Part shown: one piece after another, positions 44,304 to 52,773 of the stretch | How the letters are laid out: every line of letters starts with the position of its first letter | Position numbering within the stretch: position 1 is the first letter of the stretch | Assembly: GCA_910586585.1 (NCBI GenBank) | Contig: CAJUKA010000013.1 | Span: 1-64,000, forward strand | Source of the DNA: an uncultured Lachnospiraceae bacterium | Lineage (GTDB): Bacteria; Bacillota; Clostridia; Lachnospirales; Lachnospiraceae | Reading direction: 5' to 3' | Length of the DNA stretch: 64,000 bases | The notes under the pieces: model-generated | Database searches by the model: none | What the model was told of the DNA's origin: nothing | The model's input: the letters and a program-made list of their open reading frames with translations, nothing else | Made by a program: the position numbers and the translations under genes

Positions 44304-45326
44304 ATGGATAATATTGATACAAAAGATGCCTCCAAAAACCAAACGAATAATCTTACAGACAATCCACATGATAAGGGATACAAAAGGATATTTTCTATAA
44401 AAAAGAACTTTATTGATTTTATAAAAAAGTACGTAGGCCTTGAATGGATGATGGAGCTTACTGAAAATGATTTAGAGTTAGTGGACAAGGAATTCGTTAC
44501 AGATCAGTTTGACACCTATGAGTCAGATTTGGTATATAAGGCTCATCTGAATGAAAGCGACGTATATTTGTTTTTCCTGTTTGAATTGCAAAGCTATAAT
44601 GATTTTACAATGCCTTTTAGGCTGCTTATCTATATGACAGCAATATGGCTTGACTATTTCAAAAATTCTGACGAAAATGAGAGAAAGAAAAAGGGATATA
44701 GATTACCAGCAGTCATTCCAATGGTGCTCTATAATGGTGAATTTAAATGGACTGCCTCCAAACAATTCAGGGAACTTATTAAGTCCAATGAACTGTTTGG
44801 AAATTATATAGCTGATTTTGAATATATTCTGATATCCCTCAATGAGCTGCTGCAATCCAAAATCAAGGAATCTAATACACTGGTAGACAATATATTATTG
44901 GCAGATAAGAATAAGACCAGGCAAGACTGGATAACTACATTTCCGGATCTGTTTGCACGTGTCAGAGCAATGAAAAAGTCTGATATGAATGACTGGATAA
45001 CGTGGTTTACAAATGTGGTAAGGAAAATAAACGAGGAAGAACGGAAAAAGTTTATTGAACAGCTTGAGAAAGGAGATACAGAAGGAATGAGCAGTTCATT
45101 TGAAAGATTACTAAATAGTGAAAAAGCAGAAGGAAAAGCAGAAGGAAAAGCGGAAGACATTGTTGAATTACTTGAAGAAGTAGGTGAGCTGCCAGACGCG
45201 CTTAAGAACCTGATTATGGGGCAGAACGATATTGAGGTGCTGCGCAGATGGGTCAAGGCAGCGGCCCGCGCTGGTTCCATAGAAGATTTTGAAGAAAAGA
45301 CAGGTTTGGCGGTTCTTAGCAGATAG
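44304..45326 (+). CDS. Rpn family recombination-promoting nuclease/putative transposase
   Basis: A 340-residue Rpn protein, homologous to the genes at 26203 and 27396. The entry motif is NPHDKGYKRIFSIKKNFIDF, the catalytic Asp lies in DTYESDLVYKA and the E-x-Q motif in LFFLFELQSYNDF. The tail has the tandem peptide EGKAEGKAED. The start at 44304 has GGAG 8 nt upstream and lies 44 bp after a strong promoter. It ends 20 bp before hairpin D. With its promoter and hairpin it forms the right-hand counterpart of the AAA-ATPase unit. Role inferred from the family: DNA endonuclease. Confidence 0.87.
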   Translation: MDNIDTKDASKNQTNNLTDNPHDKGYKRIFSIKKNFIDFIKKYVGLEWMMELTENDLELVDKEFVTDQFDTYESDLVYKAHLNESDVYLFFLFELQSYNDFTMPFRLLIYMTAIWLDYFKNSDENERKKKGYRLPAVIPMVLYNGEFKWTASKQFRELIKSNELFGNYIADFEYILISLNELLQSKIKESNTLVDNILLADKNKTRQDWITTFPDLFARVRAMKKSDMNDWITWFTNVVRKINEEERKKFIEQLEKGDTEGMSSSFERLLNSEKAEGKAEGKAEDIVELLEEVGELPDALKNLIMGQNDIEVLRRWVKAAARAGSIEDFEEKTGLAVLSR

Positions 45327-45346
45327 CAAGTAAAAGAATTAACAGA

Positions 45347-45399
45347 CTCCCAATGTAAAGTATGCAATTGTCAAAAGACAATGGACTTTATGTTGGGAG
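45347..45399 (+). terminator. 53-bp hairpin D (terminator/attenuator or recombination site)
   Basis: Arms CTCCCAATGTAAAGT and ACTTTATGTTGGGAG pair with two G-T wobbles. The inner stem is ATTGTC/GACAAT around AAAA, and TTTTTT follows. Compared with hairpin A it has a compensatory change in the inner stem (A-T here, G-C in A) and a T-A to T-G change, so the fold is kept while the sequence varies. It lies between the Rpn stop and the start of the first gene of the plus-strand polysaccharide operon. Confidence 0.8.
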
Positions 45400-45418
45400 T
45401 TTTTTAGTGGGAAAATAT

Positions 45419-46621
45419 ATGGATAAACCAGAAAATGATTCAAAAGATCATGAGCAAAAGAAAAAACTACTGATAACCGGTTCGACGTTTCCAAGATGGG
45501 AAGGCGATACAGAACCACGCTTTATATTCGACTATGCAGACGCTATGGCAAAATACTATGACGTGACAGTCCTGGTTCCGGCAGCGCCTGGCGCAAAGGA
45601 CAGGGAGAGAATGTCAAATGTAAATGTGATTAGGTATCATTATTTTCCTATTCATAAGTGGGAGACATTGTGTTATCCGGGAGCGATCGTTCCAAGAATT
45701 AAAGAAAAGAAGATACGATTATTTTTAGTTCCATTTTTATTCCTTTCCCTTTATTGTCATCTGAAAAAGATACTTCCAAAATATGATATCGTACATGCGC
45801 ATTGGCTGATACCACAAGGAATTGTCCAGTCCTTCTTTAAGGACAAGCCATATATTGTGACCGGGCATGGAGGAGATGTTACCTCGTTAAATAAAGGACT
45901 GTTTCGCAGATTAAAACTCAGATGCTTGAGGAATGCCAGACAGGTGACAGTCGTCTCAGAACATTTGAAAAAACGTGTACAAGAACTAGTTCCAGAAATA
46001 AATCCCAGCGTGATATCAATGGGGGTTAATACAAAAAGTTTTGGACAGCAGTATCGGGTACCAAATTACTTTGGACAGGGAGATAAAAAGGTTGTTCTGT
46101 TTGTTGGACGTTTAGCTGAGAAAAAGGGAGTTACATATTTAATAGAAGCAATGAAACAGATAGATGCTGTACTTGTGATTGTGGGCGATGGACCACTTAG
46201 AGGCGAATTACAATCTCAAGCAAAACATCTGGGAAGCAATAAAGTACAATTCCTTAGCGGAAAAACACATGAGGAATTAAAAACAATCTATGCATCATCT
46301 GATATCTTTGCAGCACCCTCTGTGACTGCTAAAGATGGGGATCAGGAAGGCTTTGGCTTGGTTATGCTAGAGGCTATGGCCTCAGGACTGCCAGTCGTTG
46401 CAAATGATTCTGGGGGAATCTCACAACTAATAGAAAATGGTGTGAATGGTTTGCTGTGTGAAGAAAAATGTGTATGGCAGTTAGTAGATAATATCTATAG
46501 TTTATTAGACGATAAAGAATTATATCATGAAATTGTAGAGAATGGCAGAAGAATTATAGAACAGTATGATTATTGTAAAATAGCCAGAAAGTATTATGAC
46601 CTGTTAAATGAATATTTATAA
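45419..46621 (+). CDS. glycosyltransferase family 4, first gene of the plus-strand operon
   Basis: A 400-residue GT-B enzyme. The N-terminal domain has LLITGSTFPRWEGDTEPRFI and DIVHAHWLIPQGIVQ; the donor domain has VVLFVGRLAEKKGVTYLIEA, AVLVIVGDGPLRGELQ and the E-x7-E motif in EGFGLVMLEAMASGLPVVA. The GHGGDVTSLNKG loop is typical of transferases acting on undecaprenyl-linked acceptors. I use the ATG at 45419 (GGGA upstream). A GTG at 45407 is equally possible; it aligns with the start of the first gene of the minus-strand operon, behind GGGAG in the hairpin. The ATG at 45362 lies inside the hairpin and is unlikely. Confidence 0.88.
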   Translation: MDKPENDSKDHEQKKKLLITGSTFPRWEGDTEPRFIFDYADAMAKYYDVTVLVPAAPGAKDRERMSNVNVIRYHYFPIHKWETLCYPGAIVPRIKEKKIRLFLVPFLFLSLYCHLKKILPKYDIVHAHWLIPQGIVQSFFKDKPYIVTGHGGDVTSLNKGLFRRLKLRCLRNARQVTVVSEHLKKRVQELVPEINPSVISMGVNTKSFGQQYRVPNYFGQGDKKVVLFVGRLAEKKGVTYLIEAMKQIDAVLVIVGDGPLRGELQSQAKHLGSNKVQFLSGKTHEELKTIYASSDIFAAPSVTAKDGDQEGFGLVMLEAMASGLPVVANDSGGISQLIENGVNGLLCEEKCVWQLVDNIYSLLDDKELYHEIVENGRRIIEQYDYCKIARKYYDLLNEYL

Positions 46622-46739
46622 TGATTCTAAATATCCGGATTTTTATTTTATGAAGAACAAGTAAACAAACTAATAACATGTATATTGTAAATAAAAACAA
46701 TAACTATTAAAAGAAACCTTATTATGAGAGTGCACATAA

Positions 46740-47942
46740 ATGGTAGAGAGAATAAAACGTTTTGCCGTTAAAAATAAATTATGCCAGTATATAGTAAATA
46801 TATTATTTTTGGTGTATGGTTTTTTGCTTTCGGTATTGTATCTGATAATGAGAATCTTTCCAGTTCAGGATAAAAAGGTTGTATGCTGCAATATGAAGGG
46901 AAAGAGATATGGGGATAACCCTAAATATATTACAGATGCATTGTTGAAAAAAGACGAAAAGTATGATGTGGTATGGATTCTGGAAAAAAATATAAAGGAA
47001 GACCTACCAGCTAATGTCAGAAGAGTTCCCAATAATTTACTATCTGTTACTTATGAACTGGCAACTTCGCAAATATGGATAGACAGTAATACAAAGCAAT
47101 ATGGAACATTAAAGAGAAAACCCCAACTCTATATACAGACATGGCATGGAAGTTACGGCCTGAAAAAAGTATATGGGGATATTATAGATAAAATTACTTT
47201 TATAGATAAGATAACATTGAAATATAATTCTAAAATTACTGATTTATATATATCAAATAGTAAGAGGACTTCTGAAATTTATAGAAGGGCCTTTTGGTAT
47301 TCAGGTAATATTCTGGAGTGTGGTAGTCCTAGAAATGATATTTTTTTTAAAGATACAAAACCATATTTAGAAAATGTACAAAAATATTTTGGAATCCAAG
47401 ATAAGAAAATGGCTCTTTATGCTCCAACTTTTAGAGCAGATTTTGGTCTGGAAGCTTTACGGCTTAATTATGAAAACCTTAAGAAAGCTTTGGAAAGGCG
47501 CTTCTATGGTGAATGGGTTATACTGGTAAGACTACATCCTAATAATATTTCTGACGCGGAAACATTTATAAAATATAATAATAGTGTTATAAATGCTACG
47601 CCATATAATAATATGCAGGAATTACTGGCGGTATGTGATGTATTAATAACAGATTATTCAAGTTGTATGTTTGATTTTGCCACCAAAAATAAAATTTGCT
47701 TTTTATATGCGACAGATGTTGAAAAATATAGACAGGAAAGAGATTATTATTTTGAGCTTGAGGACTTGCCGTTTCCGCTTGCCCAAAATAATAGGGAATT
47801 AGAAGAGGTAATTTTAAGATTTGATGAACTGCAATATCAGAGAGATTTGCAAAAATTATTCACTGAGGTAGGTATATGCGAAAGCGGAGAAGCTAGTACT
47901 TGTGTTGTCGATTATATAGAACATTGGAGAAAGGATAAATAG
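46740..47942 (+). CDS. CDP-glycerol/CDP-ribitol glycerophosphotransferase family (TagF/TagB-like)
   Basis: A 400-residue enzyme. It has an N-terminal hydrophobic segment (about 15-40), then the GT-B fold of polyol-phosphate transferases: RKPQLYIQTWHGSYGLKKVY (the QxWHG motif), YISNSKRTSEIYRRAF, ALYAPTFRADFG, ILVRLHPNN and CDVLITDYSSCMFDFA. Members use CDP-glycerol or CDP-ribitol to add polyol-phosphate units to teichoic acids or capsules at the inner membrane face. The cytidylyltransferase gene follows 6 bp later, suggesting that a CDP-activated polyol is made and used here. Confidence 0.9.
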   Translation: MVERIKRFAVKNKLCQYIVNILFLVYGFLLSVLYLIMRIFPVQDKKVVCCNMKGKRYGDNPKYITDALLKKDEKYDVVWILEKNIKEDLPANVRRVPNNLLSVTYELATSQIWIDSNTKQYGTLKRKPQLYIQTWHGSYGLKKVYGDIIDKITFIDKITLKYNSKITDLYISNSKRTSEIYRRAFWYSGNILECGSPRNDIFFKDTKPYLENVQKYFGIQDKKMALYAPTFRADFGLEALRLNYENLKKALERRFYGEWVILVRLHPNNISDAETFIKYNNSVINATPYNNMQELLAVCDVLITDYSSCMFDFATKNKICFLYATDVEKYRQERDYYFELEDLPFPLAQNNRELEEVILRFDELQYQRDLQKLFTEVGICESGEASTCVVDYIEHWRKDK

Positions 47943-47948
47943 GTTAGA

Positions 47949-48707
47949 ATGAATATAGCTGTTATATTCGCAGGGGGCTTTGGCCAAAGAATGCATTCAA
48001 TGGATGTTCCAAAGCAGTTTTTGGAAATGCATAAAAAACCAATTATTATTTACACGCTGGAAATTTTTGATAACCATCCAGAAATTGACGCTATTGTAGT
48101 TGCCTGTAAGGAGGAGTGGATATCTTATCTGGAAAAATTAATTTATAAATTTAGAATAGAAAAAGTAAAAAAAATTGTGCCTGGTGGTGATACTGGGCAA
48201 ATGTCAATATACAAAGGACTGGTAGCTGCTCAGGAAGTTAGTAGAGATAAAAAGTCTATTGTATTGATTCATGATGGGGTAAGGCCCCTTATTGATGATA
48301 AAGTAATATCAGATAATATTGCCTGTGTGAAAAAAAATGGATCTGCGATAACTACTTCAGTAGTACATGAAACAATATTAGTTGTAAAAGATGATGAGTC
48401 TATCAACTATGTTCCTGACAGAGCGCATTCCAGAGTGGCAAAGGCACCACAAAGCTTTTGGCTAGATGAAATCTTAGAGGTACATAAGAAAGCGCAAAAA
48501 GAGAAAATATATGATTACATTGATTCATGTACTATGATGAAGCAATTTAATCACACATTATATCTCGTAGATGGACCACAGGAAAATATTAAAATTACTA
48601 CACCAGATGATTTTTTTACTATGAGGGCACTCTTGGATGCGAGGGAAAATGCACAAATTTATATGGGGGATACAGATTGTACAAGAAAATATGGTTGGAA
48701 GACTTAG
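47949..48707 (+). CDS. IspD/TarI-type cytidylyltransferase
   Basis: A 252-residue nucleotidyltransferase with the family signature AVIFAGGFGQRMHSMDVPKQ (AGG-x-G-x-R and PKQ), VLIHDGVRPLI, VAKAPQSFWLDEI and LVDGPQENIKITTPDDF. It transfers CMP to a sugar or polyol phosphate. The neighbouring TagF-like transferase makes D-ribitol-5-phosphate or a related polyol phosphate the more likely substrate than methylerythritol phosphate, so it is TarI-like by context. Its 3' end overlaps the following SDR gene by 31 nt, a coupling that recalls fused cytidylyltransferase/reductase proteins. Confidence 0.85.
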   Translation: MNIAVIFAGGFGQRMHSMDVPKQFLEMHKKPIIIYTLEIFDNHPEIDAIVVACKEEWISYLEKLIYKFRIEKVKKIVPGGDTGQMSIYKGLVAAQEVSRDKKSIVLIHDGVRPLIDDKVISDNIACVKKNGSAITTSVVHETILVVKDDESINYVPDRAHSRVAKAPQSFWLDEILEVHKKAQKEKIYDYIDSCTMMKQFNHTLYLVDGPQENIKITTPDDFFTMRALLDARENAQIYMGDTDCTRKYGWKT

Positions 48708-49720
48708 AACAGTTAGTTCATACGAATAATTTGCCATGGGATAAACTTAAATATAAAACCATTCTAGTGACAGGGGCTAGCGGATTGATTGGCTCAAGCC
48801 TGATAAAGGGATTGATGTACGCCAATCAAGTATTAGACCTAAAGTTGAATATTGCGGCACTGGTCCGGAACAAAACCAAGGCATATGAAAAGTTTGCAGA
48901 TTTTAGCAATAATTCAAACGTTCTCACTATATTGCAAGGGGATATCGGACAAAAAATAGAGATGGGAAAGAAAATAGATTTTATTGTTCATGGTGCTTCA
49001 CCAACAAATAGTAAGTATTTTGTTGATAAACCAGTAGAAACCATAAAAACAGCGGTAAATGGCACCATTAATATGCTTGAGCTGGCAAAGGGCAATCAAG
49101 TAGAAGGTTTTGTTTATCTTTCATCTATGGAAGTATATGGCGCTCCACAGGATGAAAGATTATTATCAGAAAAAGATGTTGGATATATAGATCCTCTAAT
49201 GATCAGAAATTGTTATCCACAAAGTAAGAGACAATGCGAAGCACTATGCGCTGCGTATGCAGGTGAATATAATGTTTCGGCAACGAGTGTAAGACTTGCC
49301 CAGACGTTTGGCCCTGGAGTAGAAAAGGATGATACAAGAATATTTGCGGAATTCGCAAGGTGTATAAAGAATAGAGATGATATTATTCTGTTAACAGATG
49401 GCAGCAGTAAAAGATGCTATTTATATACAATGGATGCAATAACTGCAATTTTAACAGTACTACTAAAAGGAGAAAAAGGAAAATCCTATAATGTAGGGAA
49501 TCCAAAAACATACTGTTCAATAAGAGAAATGGCTCAAATGGCAGCGCATGACCTTGCAGACGATAAGATTACAGTTAAAATCATAGAAAACAAAGAATGT
49601 AGTAAAAAATTTTCTCCTACACATTTTTATAATTTAGACATAAAAGCAATATCTGATCTTGGTTGGAAACCAACATGGGGGTTAAGGGATATGTATTTGA
49701 GAATGATGGAGTCAGAATAA
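48677..49720 (+). CDS. NAD-dependent epimerase/dehydratase (extended SDR)
   Basis: A 347-residue extended SDR. The Rossmann motif is ILVTGASGLIGSSLIKGL, followed by DFIVHGASPTNSKYFVDKP, the serine strand FVYLSSMEVYG, the catalytic Tyr-x3-Lys in NCYPQSKRQCEAL, and AQTFGPGV. It starts at a TTG with GGGGGA upstream and overlaps the cytidylyltransferase by 31 nt. It probably makes or modifies the sugar or polyol phosphate that the cytidylyltransferase activates, or acts on the CDP product. The substrate cannot be read from sequence. TarJ partners of TarI are usually zinc alcohol dehydrogenases, so the SDR here is a different solution. Confidence 0.87.
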   Translation: MYKKIWLEDLEQLVHTNNLPWDKLKYKTILVTGASGLIGSSLIKGLMYANQVLDLKLNIAALVRNKTKAYEKFADFSNNSNVLTILQGDIGQKIEMGKKIDFIVHGASPTNSKYFVDKPVETIKTAVNGTINMLELAKGNQVEGFVYLSSMEVYGAPQDERLLSEKDVGYIDPLMIRNCYPQSKRQCEALCAAYAGEYNVSATSVRLAQTFGPGVEKDDTRIFAEFARCIKNRDDIILLTDGSSKRCYLYTMDAITAILTVLLKGEKGKSYNVGNPKTYCSIREMAQMAAHDLADDKITVKIIENKECSKKFSPTHFYNLDIKAISDLGWKPTWGLRDMYLRMMESE

Positions 49721-49775
49721 AGTATTGAAATCATACTATCGTTTAAAATATACTCATAGATGAAAGGATTGTTCG

Positions 49776-50933
49776 ATGAAAATTATTACGTTTTATTTAC
49801 CTCAATTTCATACATTTCCTGAAAATGATATGTGGTGGGGGAAAGGATTCACAGAATGGACTAATACCAGGAAAGCAAAACCATTATTCAAGGGGCATTA
49901 TCAGCCACATATTCCATATAAAAAAAATTATTATGATTTAACCAAAGAAGGTGTTATGAAAACACAAATTGAATATGCAAAGAAATATGGCATATATGGA
50001 TTCTGCTTTTATCATTATTGGTTTACTAATGGAAAAAAATTAATGGAAAAGCCTGTAGAAACTTTCCTTGAAGATAAAACCCTCAATATTAAATTTTGTT
50101 TATCGTGGGCAAATGAACACTGGACTAAAAAATGGGATGGTGGCAGTAAAGAAATTATAATGGAGCAAAACTATGGTTCAAAAGAAGACTGGAAAATGCA
50201 CTTTGAGTATTTGCTCCCTTTCTTTAAAGATAGCAGATATATCTATGAAAAAGGTAAACCAATGCTAATCATTTATCGCCCAGAATTGATACCTTGCTTT
50301 GATCAGATGATGAGTTATTGGAAGGAGTTGGCACAGCATAATGGATTAGAAGGATTGTTTATAATGGCACAAGGAACAAAGTATTGTGTTAAAAATAGTA
50401 TTAAGAAAAGAAGTAATTATATAGACGGTTATATTATGTATGAACCCGGGTATACATATTCATTTATGAATCCAGCAAATTTTAAAGAATTTATTTCAAA
50501 CTTATGGAGATATCGAAGTTTGGCAGTAGAGTATATTCCGAGAATAGTTAAATTAAAGTTTCTTGAACTATTTAATTGTGAAATAAAAAAGCCTTGCAAT
50601 ATTGTTTATTTCTCAACAATATGGAAATGTATATTAAAACACAACATTCCCGACCAATATTATCCAGGCGGATTTGCAAATTGGGATAATACAGCAAGAA
50701 GAAATAACTACGCACGAATAATAAGAAATTCGTCCCCAGAGCTATTTGAAAAATTTTTTACAGAGCAAATAAAAAGAGCCAAATATAATTATAGAAAAGA
50801 ATATCTGTTTTTTACCGCATGGAATGAATGGGCAGAAGGAAGCCACTTGGAACCAGATGAAAAATATGGATTTAAATATTTACAAGCCGTAAAAAGAGCA
50901 TTGCAGGTTACAGGAGAATTTGAACAAAATTAG
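49776..50933 (+). CDS. WbsX-like glycoside hydrolase family 99-type protein
   Basis: A 385-residue protein. The N-terminus FYLPQFHTFPENDMWWGKGF, then EWTN, YQPHIP and YGIYGFCFYHYWFTNGKKLM, and later FCLSWANEHWTKKWDGG and FFTAWNEWAEGSHLEPDEKY are characteristic of the WbsX/GH99-like family found in O-antigen and capsule clusters. GH99 enzymes act on alpha-mannosides, while WbsX proteins in clusters are suspected transferases or hydrolases of the repeat unit; the exact reaction is unknown. AAAGGA precedes the ATG by 9 nt. Confidence 0.88.
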   Translation: MKIITFYLPQFHTFPENDMWWGKGFTEWTNTRKAKPLFKGHYQPHIPYKKNYYDLTKEGVMKTQIEYAKKYGIYGFCFYHYWFTNGKKLMEKPVETFLEDKTLNIKFCLSWANEHWTKKWDGGSKEIIMEQNYGSKEDWKMHFEYLLPFFKDSRYIYEKGKPMLIIYRPELIPCFDQMMSYWKELAQHNGLEGLFIMAQGTKYCVKNSIKKRSNYIDGYIMYEPGYTYSFMNPANFKEFISNLWRYRSLAVEYIPRIVKLKFLELFNCEIKKPCNIVYFSTIWKCILKHNIPDQYYPGGFANWDNTARRNNYARIIRNSSPELFEKFFTEQIKRAKYNYRKEYLFFTAWNEWAEGSHLEPDEKYGFKYLQAVKRALQVTGEFEQN

Positions 50934-50959
50934 TATTAGAGTATTTACTAGGGGGGATA

Positions 50960-52684
50960 ATGAAAAATAAAGTCATTATATTGGTAAAGGAAAAGGGTGT
51001 ACTGATGATATGTTTGATTGTTCTTTTCCTGGTATATATGTACCAATTTGGTGAATACAATTTGCTATATCACTTAGGCGATGAATTTGGATACTGGGCT
51101 AATGCTGCTTATTTGAATGGATATGATTGGTCTGGCATTATGTCTTATAATGAATATTATTCGTTTGGATATTCAATTATTTTAGTACCGCTTTTTTTTA
51201 TAAAAGATTTTGAAAAAAGATACTTAGCAGCCATATTTTTAAATTTGATTTTTCAGGTTATATCGTTTTTACTGCTTTCGAAAATAGCAAATACATTATT
51301 TAAAACAATAAGCAAAAATATAACAATTATTATATCATTGTGTGTTACGTTGTATGTAAGTAATATTTTTTTTTCGAAAACAACATTATGTGAGAGCATT
51401 TTATATTGTACTTTTATCTGTATAACATTCTTAATCATGAAAATATCTGAATATGGAAAATGGACATACTATATTCTGCTTGGGATGTTTACACCCTATA
51501 TTTTTGCGATTCACATGCGTTCTTTAGGCGTAGTGATAAGCGTCCTATTATTTGTATTTGTACAATTTTTTATTACTAAATCCAATAGAAAACAAATATT
51601 AATTTTTACTTTGGAAATTATAATTTTAACTGTAATAATTTTGGCATTCAAGGAAAAACTTTTAGATTCCCTGTATCTCTCAAAGGGAAAAATAAATACT
51701 AATGATTTTAATGGACAGGTCGGGAAATTACATCTTTTGTTAAGCATTGATGGGATATTTTTAATGGTTAAAAGCATTATTGGTAAGATATACTACTTAT
51801 TGTCTGCATCTTTCCTTATAATTGCATGGGCAGTGGTGTGGATTTGGGAGCAAAAATTCTTTTATTTTGAAAGACGTGCTATAAAGTTTTCAGACAATGT
51901 TCAAAATAAACTTGCATTATTTCTCTTTGCTGTGCTTGTATTTACAGTTAGTATTTCAGGGATAAGTACAATTTATGAATCTGATAGATTAGATATCTTA
52001 ATCTATGGAAGATACAATGAGTTTATAATTGGACCGTATTTGCTTATAGGTTTTTGCTGTCTATTAAACAAAAAGAGTTTAATAAAAAAATGGTTGTGGA
52101 TAACTCTTGGCTATTTTGTGTGTGTTTTTTTTGTAATAAATACGTTTAACAACGTTGAATCGCCTCGAATAATAGAGGCTACAATAGTTGGTGTTATATA
52201 TATGTCATACAATGGAGAAATATGTTTGTATGATAAATGGGAAATTGTTATTACTCTAAAAGCACTGATAGTTTCTGTTTTATTGATGTCTGTTATAAGT
52301 TTAAATAAAATAAAAGTAAAAATTTGTTCTTTTATAGTAGTCGCAATGATATGGGTTTATGGAGGAATTTGGCTTTTAGATTATCAAGGATACATTAGAG
52401 ACAATTATTATACATGCAAAAATTTATCTGATTATTTGAATGAGAATAATATTAATAATATAACTTATGTAACAAATGAAAAGTATGGCTATTTCGACTA
52501 TTACAGGGCGGATATTTTGCAGTATATGAATCCGGATTTAGAAATTAACTGTAAAGATATTGCTGATATATCTATTAACAAAGAGGAAACTTTTTTTGTA
52601 AGGAAAGGGTATTTTGAGAAGGGAAGCTTTAGAAAATATAAATGCGTTGCTATGAGCAATGACTTTGAATTGTATGTGAAATGA
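50960..52684 (+). CDS. large multi-spanning membrane protein (GT-C-type glycosyltransferase candidate)
   Basis: A 574-residue protein with about 11-12 transmembrane segments. The first outer loop contains an Asp-Glu pair (YHLGDEFGYWANAAYLNGYD), the soluble tail is C-terminal, and the layout matches that of the protein at 32586-34457. A GT-C glycosyltransferase is the better guess; a polymerase (Wzy) is possible because no other candidate is present in this operon. GGGGGG lies 10 nt upstream of the ATG. Very AT-rich. Confidence 0.7.
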   Translation: MKNKVIILVKEKGVLMICLIVLFLVYMYQFGEYNLLYHLGDEFGYWANAAYLNGYDWSGIMSYNEYYSFGYSIILVPLFFIKDFEKRYLAAIFLNLIFQVISFLLLSKIANTLFKTISKNITIIISLCVTLYVSNIFFSKTTLCESILYCTFICITFLIMKISEYGKWTYYILLGMFTPYIFAIHMRSLGVVISVLLFVFVQFFITKSNRKQILIFTLEIIILTVIILAFKEKLLDSLYLSKGKINTNDFNGQVGKLHLLLSIDGIFLMVKSIIGKIYYLLSASFLIIAWAVVWIWEQKFFYFERRAIKFSDNVQNKLALFLFAVLVFTVSISGISTIYESDRLDILIYGRYNEFIIGPYLLIGFCCLLNKKSLIKKWLWITLGYFVCVFFVINTFNNVESPRIIEATIVGVIYMSYNGEICLYDKWEIVITLKALIVSVLLMSVISLNKIKVKICSFIVVAMIWVYGGIWLLDYQGYIRDNYYTCKNLSDYLNENNINNITYVTNEKYGYFDYYRADILQYMNPDLEINCKDIADISINKEETFFVRKGYFEKGSFRKYKCVAMSNDFELYVK

Positions 52685-52773
52685 TATTAACTTTTATGCA
52701 CAGAGAACTATATTGTGTAAAATTATACGGTAGGTGCTCTAAATTATACCTAGATTATATGGAGAGCTAATGA

